From assembly GCF_002007205.1 (NCBI RefSeq), contig NZ_LAZS01000014.1, positions 186,001 through 250,000 on the forward strand: DNA of 64,000 nt. The letters run 5' to 3'. The notes under the pieces were generated by a model. The model was given only the letters and a program-made list of their open reading frames with translations, did not search any database and was not told where the DNA came from. Origin of the DNA: Ensifer adhaerens. GTDB lineage: Bacteria; Pseudomonadota; Alphaproteobacteria; Rhizobiales; Rhizobiaceae. A program made the position numbers and the translations under genes. Shown here one piece after another: positions 57,272 to 64,000 of the stretch; the first letter of the stretch is position 1, and the number at the start of each line of letters is the position of its first letter.

Positions 57272-59824
57272 TCAAAGTTCGCGCAGGACCGGCGCCGCCT
57301 TCTGCCCGAGAATGCGCCAGGTGCCGGCAAGGCCGATGCCGACGGTCATCACCAGCGCCGCCAGAACCGTCACGATCGCGACGTCGGGCAGGAAGCTCGA
57401 CGGCAGCGTCATGATGCGATTGACCACGAACCAGGCGGCGATACCGCCCGCAAACAGCGCAAAAACTGCGGTTGCAAGCCCGAGAATGGCATATTCGTAG
57501 CTGAACGCCTTGATCAGCGTCGCCCGCGTCGCGCCCAGCGTCTTCAACACCACGGCGTCGTGGACGCGCGCCCGGTTGCCCGCGGCAAGCGCACCGGCAA
57601 GCACCAGCACGGAGGCGACGAGCGCCACGGCCGCAGCCGCGCGGATCGCCGTTGCCAACTGCCCGAGCAGGCCGTTCACAATGTCGAGAGCATCCTTTAC
57701 CCGCACGCTGGTAATCGTCGGATAGGCGTTGGTGACGGCCTTCAGGACGGCCGCTTCCTCTTCCGGCGTCGCGGAGGGATCGATCACGGTCGCCAGCCAC
57801 GCGTGCGGTGCGCCGGCAAAGGTGTTCGGCGAAAACACCATGACGAAGTTGATCGACAGCGATTCCCATTCGACGTTGCGGAAATTGGCGATCTTGGCGG
57901 TGATGTTGCGGCCAAGCACGTTGACCGTCACCGTATCGCCGATCTTCAGGCCGAGTTCGCCGGCCTCCTCCGCCGAGAACGAGACCAGAGGCTCCCCACT
58001 ATAGTCGGCCGGCCACCAGGCGCCCTCCGATAGCGTCGAGTTCTCCGGCTTGTTCTTGGCATAGGTAATGCCGCGGTCGCCGCGCAGCACCCATTGGCCC
58101 GCAGGCGGCACGTTGCGGCTGTTCACGTCCTCGCCGTTGAAGGCGATGATGCGCCCGCGCAGCATCGGCACCTCGATGACCTTGCCCTTGGGGATCGTCC
58201 GGTTGAGGACCCCGCGGAAGCCTTCGATCTCGTTGCTCTGGATATCGACGAAGAAGAAGTTCGGCGCCCGCTCCGCCATGTTGCCGGTGAGTTCGCGGCG
58301 CAGATTGCCGTCGATCAGCGCCAGCGTCACCAGCAGCGCGAGCCCGAGGCCGAGCGAAAGCACCACCGACGACGTCAGCGCACCTGGCCGATGAATATTG
58401 CCGATCGCCAGCCTGAGAGACGGCGAGTTGACCCGCGGGCTGCGGCGCGCGAGCCAGGCGATCGCGAGTGCAACCGCCCGGAGCACGATGAAGGCGAAGG
58501 CGATCGCGCCGAGGAAGACAAGCGAAATATAGCGGTCGTAGGCCGTAAAGATCGCCAGTCCGGCCAGCGCGGAAAGACACGCGACGGCGCCGAGCAGATA
58601 GGGCCAGGCCGGAAAGCCCGAGGGGTCGAAGCCCTGCTGGCGGAAGAGCGCTGTTGCCGGAATGGCGCGCGCCCGGCCGAGCGGCAGGATGGCGAAGGTC
58701 AAGGCCGCCAGCACGCCGAAAAGGGCGGCGAGCCCGAAGGCGCCCGGATAGAGATGGAAGGCGGTCGAAATCGGCAGCAGGTCGGCCAGGAACTGCGCCG
58801 CGACAAAGGGGATCAGTGCACCCAGCACGAGCCCGATGACGATGCCGATCAGGGCGATCATCAGGATCTGCACGAGATAGATCATCGCCACCAGCGCAGC
58901 CGGCGCACCCAGGCATTTGAACGTCGCGATCACGCTGCGCTTGGCATCGAGATAGGCCCGCACCGCATTGGCAACGCCGACGCCACCGACAATCAGCGCC
59001 GTCAGGCCGACAAGCGTCAGGAACTGCGAGAAGCGCGTGATGTTGGCCGTCAGCGCCGGTGCTGCATTGCCGCTGGTACGGATCGACCAGCCGGCGGCAG
59101 GAAAGCGCTTCTCCGCCTCGGCGCGCACGGCCGCGATCCGGGTCGGATCGGTAACTTTGACCTTGTAGCTGTGCTCGACCAGACTGCCGGTCTGCACCAG
59201 GCCGCTGGCGGCGAGCGCCTCGGCAGAAATCATCAACCGCGGCGCAAAGCCGAATCCGTCGGAAAGGGCATCCGGCTCGCGCGTGATGGTGCCGTTGATG
59301 CGTATCCGGGCGTTGCCGAGAAGGATTTCGTCTCCGACCTTAACGTCCAGGCGATCGAGCAGCAGGGGCGCTACGACGGCGCCGAACACGTCGCCGTCAC
59401 GTGCGACGAGTTCGTGCAGCGGCCGGTCGGGTTCGCTTTCCAGCGTGCCATAGAGCGGATAGGCGGCGTCGACCGACTTCAGTTCCACCAGCGCCTGGTT
59501 GGAACCGTCGGGCAACCGCGCCATCGACCTGAGACCGGCAGAAACCGCAACGGTTCCAAGGCCATCGAGATAGGCGCGCTCTTCGGTCGTCGCGACGCGA
59601 TTGTTAAGTTCGAAGCGGATATCGCCTGCGAGCAGTTCCTGCCCCTGCGAGGCGATCGTCGCGGTGATCGATTGCGACAGCGAGTTGACGCCGGCAATCG
59701 CCGCCGTTCCGAGCGCGATGCAGGCAAGGAAGATGTAGAAGCCCTTGAGCCCGCCGCGCATTTCGCGCAGCGCCAGCCGCAGGGCAAGCAGCGGTCGCAG
59801 CCGTAGCGGTGAAACGCCGGTCAT
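57272..59824 (-). CDS. ABC exporter permease (YbbP-like, FtsX domains)
   Basis: 850-residue MacB/FtsX-type permease with two FtsX modules and about ten helices; TLVGLTALIVGGVGVANAVRAYLDAKRSVIATFKCLG and LVLAGALAAGNRARVHDAVVLKTLGATRATL are the two core regions, with large periplasmic loops. Works with the ATPase upstream. The tesA/ybbA/ybbP order is kept as in E. coli. Confidence 0.92.
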   Translation of the reverse strand: MTGVSPLRLRPLLALRLALREMRGGLKGFYIFLACIALGTAAIAGVNSLSQSITATIASQGQELLAGDIRFELNNRVATTEERAYLDGLGTVAVSAGLRSMARLPDGSNQALVELKSVDAAYPLYGTLESEPDRPLHELVARDGDVFGAVVAPLLLDRLDVKVGDEILLGNARIRINGTITREPDALSDGFGFAPRLMISAEALAASGLVQTGSLVEHSYKVKVTDPTRIAAVRAEAEKRFPAAGWSIRTSGNAAPALTANITRFSQFLTLVGLTALIVGGVGVANAVRAYLDAKRSVIATFKCLGAPAALVAMIYLVQILMIALIGIVIGLVLGALIPFVAAQFLADLLPISTAFHLYPGAFGLAALFGVLAALTFAILPLGRARAIPATALFRQQGFDPSGFPAWPYLLGAVACLSALAGLAIFTAYDRYISLVFLGAIAFAFIVLRAVALAIAWLARRSPRVNSPSLRLAIGNIHRPGALTSSVVLSLGLGLALLVTLALIDGNLRRELTGNMAERAPNFFFVDIQSNEIEGFRGVLNRTIPKGKVIEVPMLRGRIIAFNGEDVNSRNVPPAGQWVLRGDRGITYAKNKPENSTLSEGAWWPADYSGEPLVSFSAEEAGELGLKIGDTVTVNVLGRNITAKIANFRNVEWESLSINFVMVFSPNTFAGAPHAWLATVIDPSATPEEEAAVLKAVTNAYPTITSVRVKDALDIVNGLLGQLATAIRAAAAVALVASVLVLAGALAAGNRARVHDAVVLKTLGATRATLIKAFSYEYAILGLATAVFALFAGGIAAWFVVNRIMTLPSSFLPDVAIVTVLAALVMTVGIGLAGTWRILGQKAAPVLREL

Positions 59825-60546
59825 GCGGAGGCCGCCTGCTGAACCGGCGCCACCGCTATCGGATCCGCCTCGCCGCCGGCGACAATCTCGCCCGAGCGCA
59901 CCCGCACCTGCCGCGCGCAGCGGGCGGCAAGTGCGGCATCATGGGTCACGAGAACGAGTGTCATGCCGCGGTCACGCTGTTCGGCGAAAAGCAGGTCGGC
60001 AATCTGGCGCCCGGTTTCGGCATCGAGATTGCCGGTCGGCTCGTCGGCGATCAACAGCTTCGGTGACGGCGCCAGCGCCCGGGCGATCGCCACGCGCTGC
60101 TGCTCGCCGCCGGAGAGCTGGCCGGGATAGTGGCTGAGCCGTTCGCCGAGACCGACGGCGACGAGTTCCTTGCGGGCGATCTCGAAGGCGCCGGCGACAT
60201 TCGCAAGTTCGAGCGGCACGGCGACGTTTTCGAGCGCCGTCATGTTGGGAATGAGATGGAAGGACTGGAAGACGATGCCGATGTTGCGCCCGCGAAAATC
60301 CGCCACCCGGTCCTCGTCGAGCCGGTGCAGCGGCGTGCCGTCGATGACGATCTCGCCGCGGTCCAGCCGCTCGAGCCCGGCAAGCACCATCAGCAGCGTC
60401 GACTTGCCCGAACCGGATGGGCCGACGATGCCGACGGATTCACCGGCATTGATCGTCAGGCTCATGCCTTTCAGCACATGCACCGAGGCGGCCGCCTCGC
60501 CCAGCGTCAGATCCGCGTTTTTGAGTTCGATGATGGTGCTGGCCAA
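59821..60546 (-). CDS. ABC exporter ATPase (YbbA-like)
   Basis: 241-residue ATPase. Walker [11 protein letters not shown]-loop [19 protein letters not shown], signature [15 protein letters not shown], Walker [16 protein letters not shown] start at 60546 (MASTIIEL) with AGGG upstream is preferred; an in-frame ATG at 60591 would add 15 unconserved residues. Overlaps the permease by ATGA; divergent from tesA. Confidence 0.92.
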   Translation of the reverse strand: MASTIIELKNADLTLGEAAASVHVLKGMSLTINAGESVGIVGPSGSGKSTLLMVLAGLERLDRGEIVIDGTPLHRLDEDRVADFRGRNIGIVFQSFHLIPNMTALENVAVPLELANVAGAFEIARKELVAVGLGERLSHYPGQLSGGEQQRVAIARALAPSPKLLIADEPTGNLDAETGRQIADLLFAEQRDRGMTLVLVTHDAALAARCARQVRVRSGEIVAGGEADPIAVAPVQQAASA

Positions 60547-60612
60547 GCGAAACAACCCTATATGAAACGAAGTGGGGAACAGAAACGGCATTCGGGATTT
60601 AGGAACAGGCCC

Positions 60613-61254
60613 ATGGCATTAAAAGGATTTCAACGGGTTTTCTTGGCACTGATGATGACATTTGCGTTATCATGGACGGCACGTGCCGAGACGATCAGCC
60701 TCGTAGGGTTCGGCGACAGCCTGATGGCGGGTTATCAGCTCCCGCCGGAGGACGCCTTCCCGGCCCGACTCGAAAAGGCGCTGAAGGAAAAGGGCTTCGA
60801 CGTGACGATCGCGAACGCCGGCGTTTCCGGCGACACGAGTTCCGGCGGTCTTGCCCGCATCGACTGGTCGGTGCCGGATGGCACCAAGGGCGTGATCCTC
60901 GAGCTTGGCGCCAATGACGCGCTGCGTGGAATCCCGCCTGAAGAGACCCGCAAGAACATCGAGGCGATGATCAACCGGCTGAAGGACCGTGGCATTGCGG
61001 TGCTTCTCGCCGGCATGATGGCGCCACCGAACATGGGCGCCGACTACGCCGCCCGCTTCAACCCGATCTATCCTGAGCTCGCCGAAAAATACGGGCTGGA
61101 ACTCTATCCGTTCTTTCTCGACGGCGTGGTGACCGAGGCGAAACTCAAGCTCGAAGACGGCATGCATCCCAATGGCGACGGCGTTGGCGTCATGACCGAA
61201 AGAGCGCTGCCCGTCGTCGAGCGGTTCCTGGCAACGTTGAACAAGACGGAGTGA
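60613..61254 (+). CDS. tesA: Arylesterase/lysophospholipase, SGNH family
   Basis: 213 residues. Sec signal 1-24 (SWTARA), then SGNH blocks GFGDSLMAG (Ser), GANDALRG (Gly/Asn) and DGMHPNGDG (Asp/His). Periplasmic thioesterase I/protease I/lysophospholipase L1 relative. The start ATG 60613 after CAGGCCC gives the best signal peptide. Divergent from YbbA. Confidence 0.93.
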   Translation: MALKGFQRVFLALMMTFALSWTARAETISLVGFGDSLMAGYQLPPEDAFPARLEKALKEKGFDVTIANAGVSGDTSSGGLARIDWSVPDGTKGVILELGANDALRGIPPEETRKNIEAMINRLKDRGIAVLLAGMMAPPNMGADYAARFNPIYPELAEKYGLELYPFFLDGVVTEAKLKLEDGMHPNGDGVGVMTERALPVVERFLATLNKTE

Positions 61255-61269
61255 TGGCATCGTCCACAG

Positions 61270-61284
61270 TTAAGAGAACGTTAA
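61270..61284 (+). promoter_or_regulatory. CtrA-type box upstream of thpR
   Basis: TTAA-GAGAACG-TTAA is an exact TTAA-N7-TTAA site, 84 bp before thpR, with GANTC sites at 61329-61333 and 61352-61356. CtrA binding is inferred. Confidence 0.5.
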
Positions 61285-61368
61285 TATTCTGAAGCGCCAA
61301 ATACCAGTTGCGTGCAGATGCGATGCGTGATTCGCTAAGACATCTGCAAGAGATTCGGGGAGCTCGCC

Positions 61369-61959
61369 ATGCCGAGACTATTCACCGCCCTCGAAATTCC
61401 GCGCAATGCTGCAATGAGTCTTTCATTGCTGCGCGGAGGTCTTCCCGGAGCTCGCTGGATCGATGTGGAGAACTACCACATCACCTTGCGCTTCATCGGT
61501 GACGTTGATTGGCGCACCGCCGACGAGATCATCGACAAGCTCGATCGCATCGAACGCCCCGAGTTCCAGCTGCAATTGACCGGCACCGGCGCCTTCGGCT
61601 CGAAGAAGCCGCATTCGGTCTGGGCCGGTGTCAGCAACCATCCGGAAATGTATGCGTTACAGGCCGAAATCGAGCGCATCTGCCAAAGGCTCGGACTGGG
61701 GCCGGACCCGCGCAAGTTCACTCCGCACGTGACGCTCGCCCGGCTGCGCTCGAGCCGCGTCGAGGACGTGGTCGACTACCTCTCGGGGCGCGGGAACTTC
61801 ATGACCTCGCTCTTTTCGGTCTCCCGCTTCGTGCTGCTCTCGTCGCGCGATTCAGTCGGCGGCGGACCTTACCTGACGGAAGAGGTCTTCCCGCTTCACG
61901 AAGTGCGTTCCCCGAGCCTTTCGAGCAACGACGAACATCCGGCCTCGAGCATCTGGTAA
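61369..61959 (+). CDS. thpR: RNA 2',3'-cyclic phosphodiesterase
   Basis: 196-residue 2H phosphoesterase. The two HxTx motifs are HITL (in NYHITLRFIGDV) and HVTL (PHVTLARL). Known members open 2',3'-cyclic phosphates. Its last 64 bp overlap the 3' end of the LMW phosphatase gene on the other strand. Confidence 0.93.
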   Translation: MPRLFTALEIPRNAAMSLSLLRGGLPGARWIDVENYHITLRFIGDVDWRTADEIIDKLDRIERPEFQLQLTGTGAFGSKKPHSVWAGVSNHPEMYALQAEIERICQRLGLGPDPRKFTPHVTLARLRSSRVEDVVDYLSGRGNFMTSLFSVSRFVLLSSRDSVGGGPYLTEEVFPLHEVRSPSLSSNDEHPASSIW

Positions 61960-62372
61960 AGCGCCTCGAAGGCTTCCGGCCCTTCGTAATAGGGATCCGG
62001 CACATCCCGGACGTTGCCTGACGCATAGTCCAGAAAGAGGTGCACCTTCGCCGCCGTGCCTTCAGATGCGAGCCTTTTCAGCGTGCGGACATTGTTCTCG
62101 TCCATGCCGAGAATAAGGTCGAAATCCCTGAAATCTGCCGCCGCCACCTGGCGGCCGCGCAAGCGCGAAATATCGATGCCGTGCCGTCGCGCCGCTTCTA
62201 TCGACCGCCGGTCGGGCGGATCGCCGACATGCCAGGCGCCGGTGCCGGCCGAATCCACATCCAGCGCAGATGCCAATCCCTTTTGCTCAGCCAATGCGCG
62301 CAACACGCCCTCGGCCAGCGGCGACCGGCAGATGTTGCCGAGACAAACGAAAAGAACTCTGACCGGTTTCAT
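61896..62372 (-). CDS. Low-molecular-weight protein-tyrosine phosphatase
   Basis: 158 residues. P-loop FVCLGNICRSP holds C10 and R16; the general acid is D in VPDPYYEG. Could act on polysaccharide tyrosine kinases (Wzb-like) or other targets; no kinase is adjacent. Convergent overlap of 64 bp with thpR. Confidence 0.93.
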   Translation of the reverse strand: MKPVRVLFVCLGNICRSPLAEGVLRALAEQKGLASALDVDSAGTGAWHVGDPPDRRSIEAARRHGIDISRLRGRQVAAADFRDFDLILGMDENNVRTLKRLASEGTAAKVHLFLDYASGNVRDVPDPYYEGPEAFEALYQMLEAGCSSLLERLGERTS

Positions 62373-62458
62373 GCTATTCAGTTTCGAAGGCTGGAGATAG
62401 CGGACGCTTATACGCGACAGCTCGGTCTGAGAACAGGCGGATGCGAGGGAGATAGACG

Positions 62459-62776
62459 ATGGCAGCGGAGAAACTGGACGAAGCGACGATTGCCGACAAC
62501 CTGCACAAGATGGAAGGCTGGGTGAGAGCCGAAGACGGCAACTCGATCTGGAAGGCGTTCCGCTTCAAGAACTTCGTCGAAGCTTTCGGCTTCATGACCG
62601 AATGCGCGATCGTCGCCGAAAAACTCAACCATCACCCGGAATGGTTCAACGTCTACAATCGCGTCGACGTGACGCTGACGACCCATGACGCCGGCGGGTT
62701 GACGGAATTCGATTTCAAGCTGGCGGCGCGAATGGACAAGGCGGCCGCCGGCCGCATGCCGGACCATTTGAAATAG
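62459..62776 (+). CDS. phhB: 4a-hydroxytetrahydrobiopterin dehydratase (PCD/DCoH)
   Basis: 105 residues. The [18 protein letters not shown] motif gives the active-site histidines. Recycles the pterin cofactor of aromatic hydroxylases; no phenylalanine hydroxylase gene adjacent. ATG 62459 has GAGGGAG upstream. Confidence 0.93.
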   Translation: MAAEKLDEATIADNLHKMEGWVRAEDGNSIWKAFRFKNFVEAFGFMTECAIVAEKLNHHPEWFNVYNRVDVTLTTHDAGGLTEFDFKLAARMDKAAAGRMPDHLK

Positions 62777-62824
62777 GCCCCCCAATCCCCATATTGAAAG
62801 CGCTGCAACAGCGGAAGCGGGACG

Positions 62825-63202
62825 ATGGACGACATCAAGATTGGTGAAATTCTCTTGCCTGGCGAAGAATCCGAGCAGGAGCGCCGGGAAAAGCGCGTGA
62901 AGCGCCGCTTCTGGCCGACCTTTCGCCGGGCTGCCCGCCAGATCCCCTTCAGCCGCGATGTGGTCGCGGCCTATTATTGCGCGATCGATCCGAAGACGCC
63001 GACGCGGACCCGCGGCATCCTGCTCGCGGCGCTGGCCTATTTTGTGCTGCCGATCGACATCCTCCCCGATGTGCTGGCGGTCGTCGGCTTCTCGGACGAC
63101 GTCGCCGTTTTGACCGCGGCCTTTGCCGCCATCAGCGGGCAGATCAAGGAAACGCACTACACCAAGGCCGACGAAACGCTGGCCGACACGCCAGAGGGCT
63201 GA
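62825..63202 (+). CDS. YkvA/DUF1232 family protein
   Basis: 125 residues. AALAYFVLPIDILPDVLAVVGFSDDVAVL is the DUF1232 core with a hydrophobic helix. N-terminal Arg/Lys-rich helix. Function unknown; 48 bp after phhB, so likely co-transcribed. Confidence 0.92.
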   Translation: MDDIKIGEILLPGEESEQERREKRVKRRFWPTFRRAARQIPFSRDVVAAYYCAIDPKTPTRTRGILLAALAYFVLPIDILPDVLAVVGFSDDVAVLTAAFAAISGQIKETHYTKADETLADTPEG

Positions 63203-63599
63203 CGCTGGAGACCGACCGTCCGGTTGTGGCGCCCCATTCCCGCCCGAAAGTCAAACTCTTGCCCAATTCTTTGTGACATAGATCTGCAAGTGACGCTGGT
63301 TGCGTGCTTTGGCGCGACTGACGCCATGCAATGGCTTGGGGCAGGAAACCTTCTGGAATGGGCATTCCGAGGCAACGCGCATCCTCAATCGATCCCGGTT
63401 CGGCCAAGACCCGAATCGGCGGTCGAAAGGTACTGTGCGATGGGGCAAACCGCCCCGTTTCGGGGCTAAAGCCGCGGTTTTCGGCCACCGTTGACGGTTT
63501 GGTAACCTGAATTAAGTCAAAACAAATCAAATCATGACTACGCGTCGCCCGTCTGACCTGTTTCGGGTGATCGAAAAGCAAGAAAAGCGGCAGGACCTC
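63203..63599. other. Gap of 397 bp: small hairpins, no gene
   Basis: Holds three short perfect stems, GCCAT/ATGGC (63323-63335), GGAATG/CATTCC (63355-63368) and GCCCCG/CGGGGC near 63452-63467, and an AT-richer segment (63490-63540) where the promoter of the next gene is expected. A 214-codon minus-strand frame here overlaps the next gene and looks like a shadow. Confidence 0.45.
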
Positions 63600-64000
63600 A
63601 TGTTTGTAAGAAAGATCGCAACCGCAATCGCACTCGTTCTGGCGACCGCCAGCATGGCTGCCGCCCAGTCTCCGACGCGCATCCAGCAGTTCAATGCCTG
63701 GGGCGCCTATTCCTACAATGCCGGCGGCGGCAAGGTCTGCTACGTCCTTTCGGTTCCGAAGGAAAAGAGCCCGGCCGGCGTCGACCACGGCGACATCTTC
63801 TTCCTCGTATCCCAGCGCCCGGGCCAGAACATCAGCTACGAGCCGCAGGCAATGATGGGCTACGCGCTGCAGGAAAATTCCAAGGTCAACGTCGTCATCG
63901 ACGGCCGCACCTTCGTGATGTTCACCAAGGGTAACTCCGCCTGGGTGGAAAACGCAGCCGAGGAGCCCGCGCTCGTCGCCGCGATGAAGAACGGCAAGGC
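63600..64000 (+). CDS. Invasion-associated locus B (IalB)-like protein, C-terminus cut by window edge
   Basis: First 133 codons. Sec signal 1-23 (ATASMAAAQ), then QQFNAWGAYSYNAGGGKVCYVLS, GDIFFLVSQRPGQNISYEP and SKVNVVIDGRTFVMFTKG, the IalB-family pattern seen in Bartonella and rhizobia. Periplasmic or surface protein; role in rhizobia unclear. ATG 63600 follows CAGGACC. Confidence 0.88.
   Translation, partial: MFVRKIATAIALVLATASMAAAQSPTRIQQFNAWGAYSYNAGGGKVCYVLSVPKEKSPAGVDHGDIFFLVSQRPGQNISYEPQAMMGYALQENSKVNVVIDGRTFVMFTKGNSAWVENAAEEPALVAAMKNGK

Noticed and set aside
63144..63788. 214-codon minus-strand open frame across the ialB-like start
   Set aside because: Overlaps two convincing plus-strand genes and has no recognisable domain.

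Overview
The window is a GC-rich, gene-dense stretch of alphaproteobacterial chromosome. Its gene content and order fit the family Rhizobiaceae, most likely a Sinorhizobium/Ensifer-type chromosome. Supporting signs are a SAM-II riboswitch before metA, a GTTC-N7-GTTC LexA box before imuA-imuB-dnaE2, TTAA-N7-TTAA CtrA-type boxes, RIME-like palindromic intergenic elements, leuC and leuD far apart, Ala-rich tails on ribosomal proteins S16 and L19, and an ialB-like gene. No sequence search could be run, so genus placement is inference. No phage, transposase, CRISPR array or plasmid backbone was seen; nearly everything is housekeeping.

Layout. 1-5.7 kb: SOS mutagenesis operon imuA-imuB-dnaE2 (minus strand; dnaE2 runs off the left edge). 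5.8-8.7 kb: a HExxH metallopeptidase, a DUF1737/HpcH pair, a small membrane protein and a PhnB-like VOC protein. 8.8-13.7 kb: leuD-Rid, MoxR ATPase-NUDIX, then a SAM-II riboswitch and terminator controlling metA and probably the downstream VWA gene. 14-18.1 kb: aldose epimerase, tRNA-Gly(GCC), a trans-editing deacylase, CnoX-like thioredoxin, Lon-N-domain protein and Trm112-like protein. 18.3-22.5 kb: UbiH-family hydroxylase, tesB, and glnK-amtB behind a sigma-54 promoter. 22.7-27.7 kb: ftsK (with a CtrA-type box), a LolA-like carrier, xthA and a cNMP-binding protein. 27.8-31.5 kb: an OmpR-family regulator, an L,D-transpeptidase, a SixA-type phosphatase and leuC. 31.5-38.6 kb: an amino-acid ABC permease and binding protein without an ATPase, rplS, a TauE-family gene on the opposite strand, then trmD, rimM, rpsP, chorismate mutase and ffh. 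38.9-46.4 kb: MarR and MBL hydrolase (divergent), dapF-mtaB-ftsY-ispZ-DUF2585 and a small secreted protein. 46.4-52.5 kb: ccmABCDG cytochrome c maturation genes, divergent from acnA. 52.6-57.1 kb: DUF1223, DUF2794, palindromic repeats, an atypical SDR, a GNAT and a Bax-inhibitor-1 protein. 57.2-64 kb: YbbP/YbbA ABC exporter divergent from tesA, thpR, LMW-PTP, pterin dehydratase, YkvA-like protein and a truncated ialB-like gene.

How it works together. Ffh, FtsY, the ribosomal proteins and the tRNA-modification enzymes form a translation/secretion block. ccmABCDG supplies haem and reductant for c-type cytochromes. glnK-amtB senses and imports ammonium. leuC/leuD, metA, dapF and chorismate mutase are amino-acid biosynthesis genes. 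The most unusual observations are two inverted copies of a palindromic repeat translated in frame within ftsY, a NUDIX gene whose tail and stop lie in another repeat, a VWA gene apparently placed under SAM-II control, and an SDR lacking the catalytic lysine. I saw no clearly new multi-gene system.
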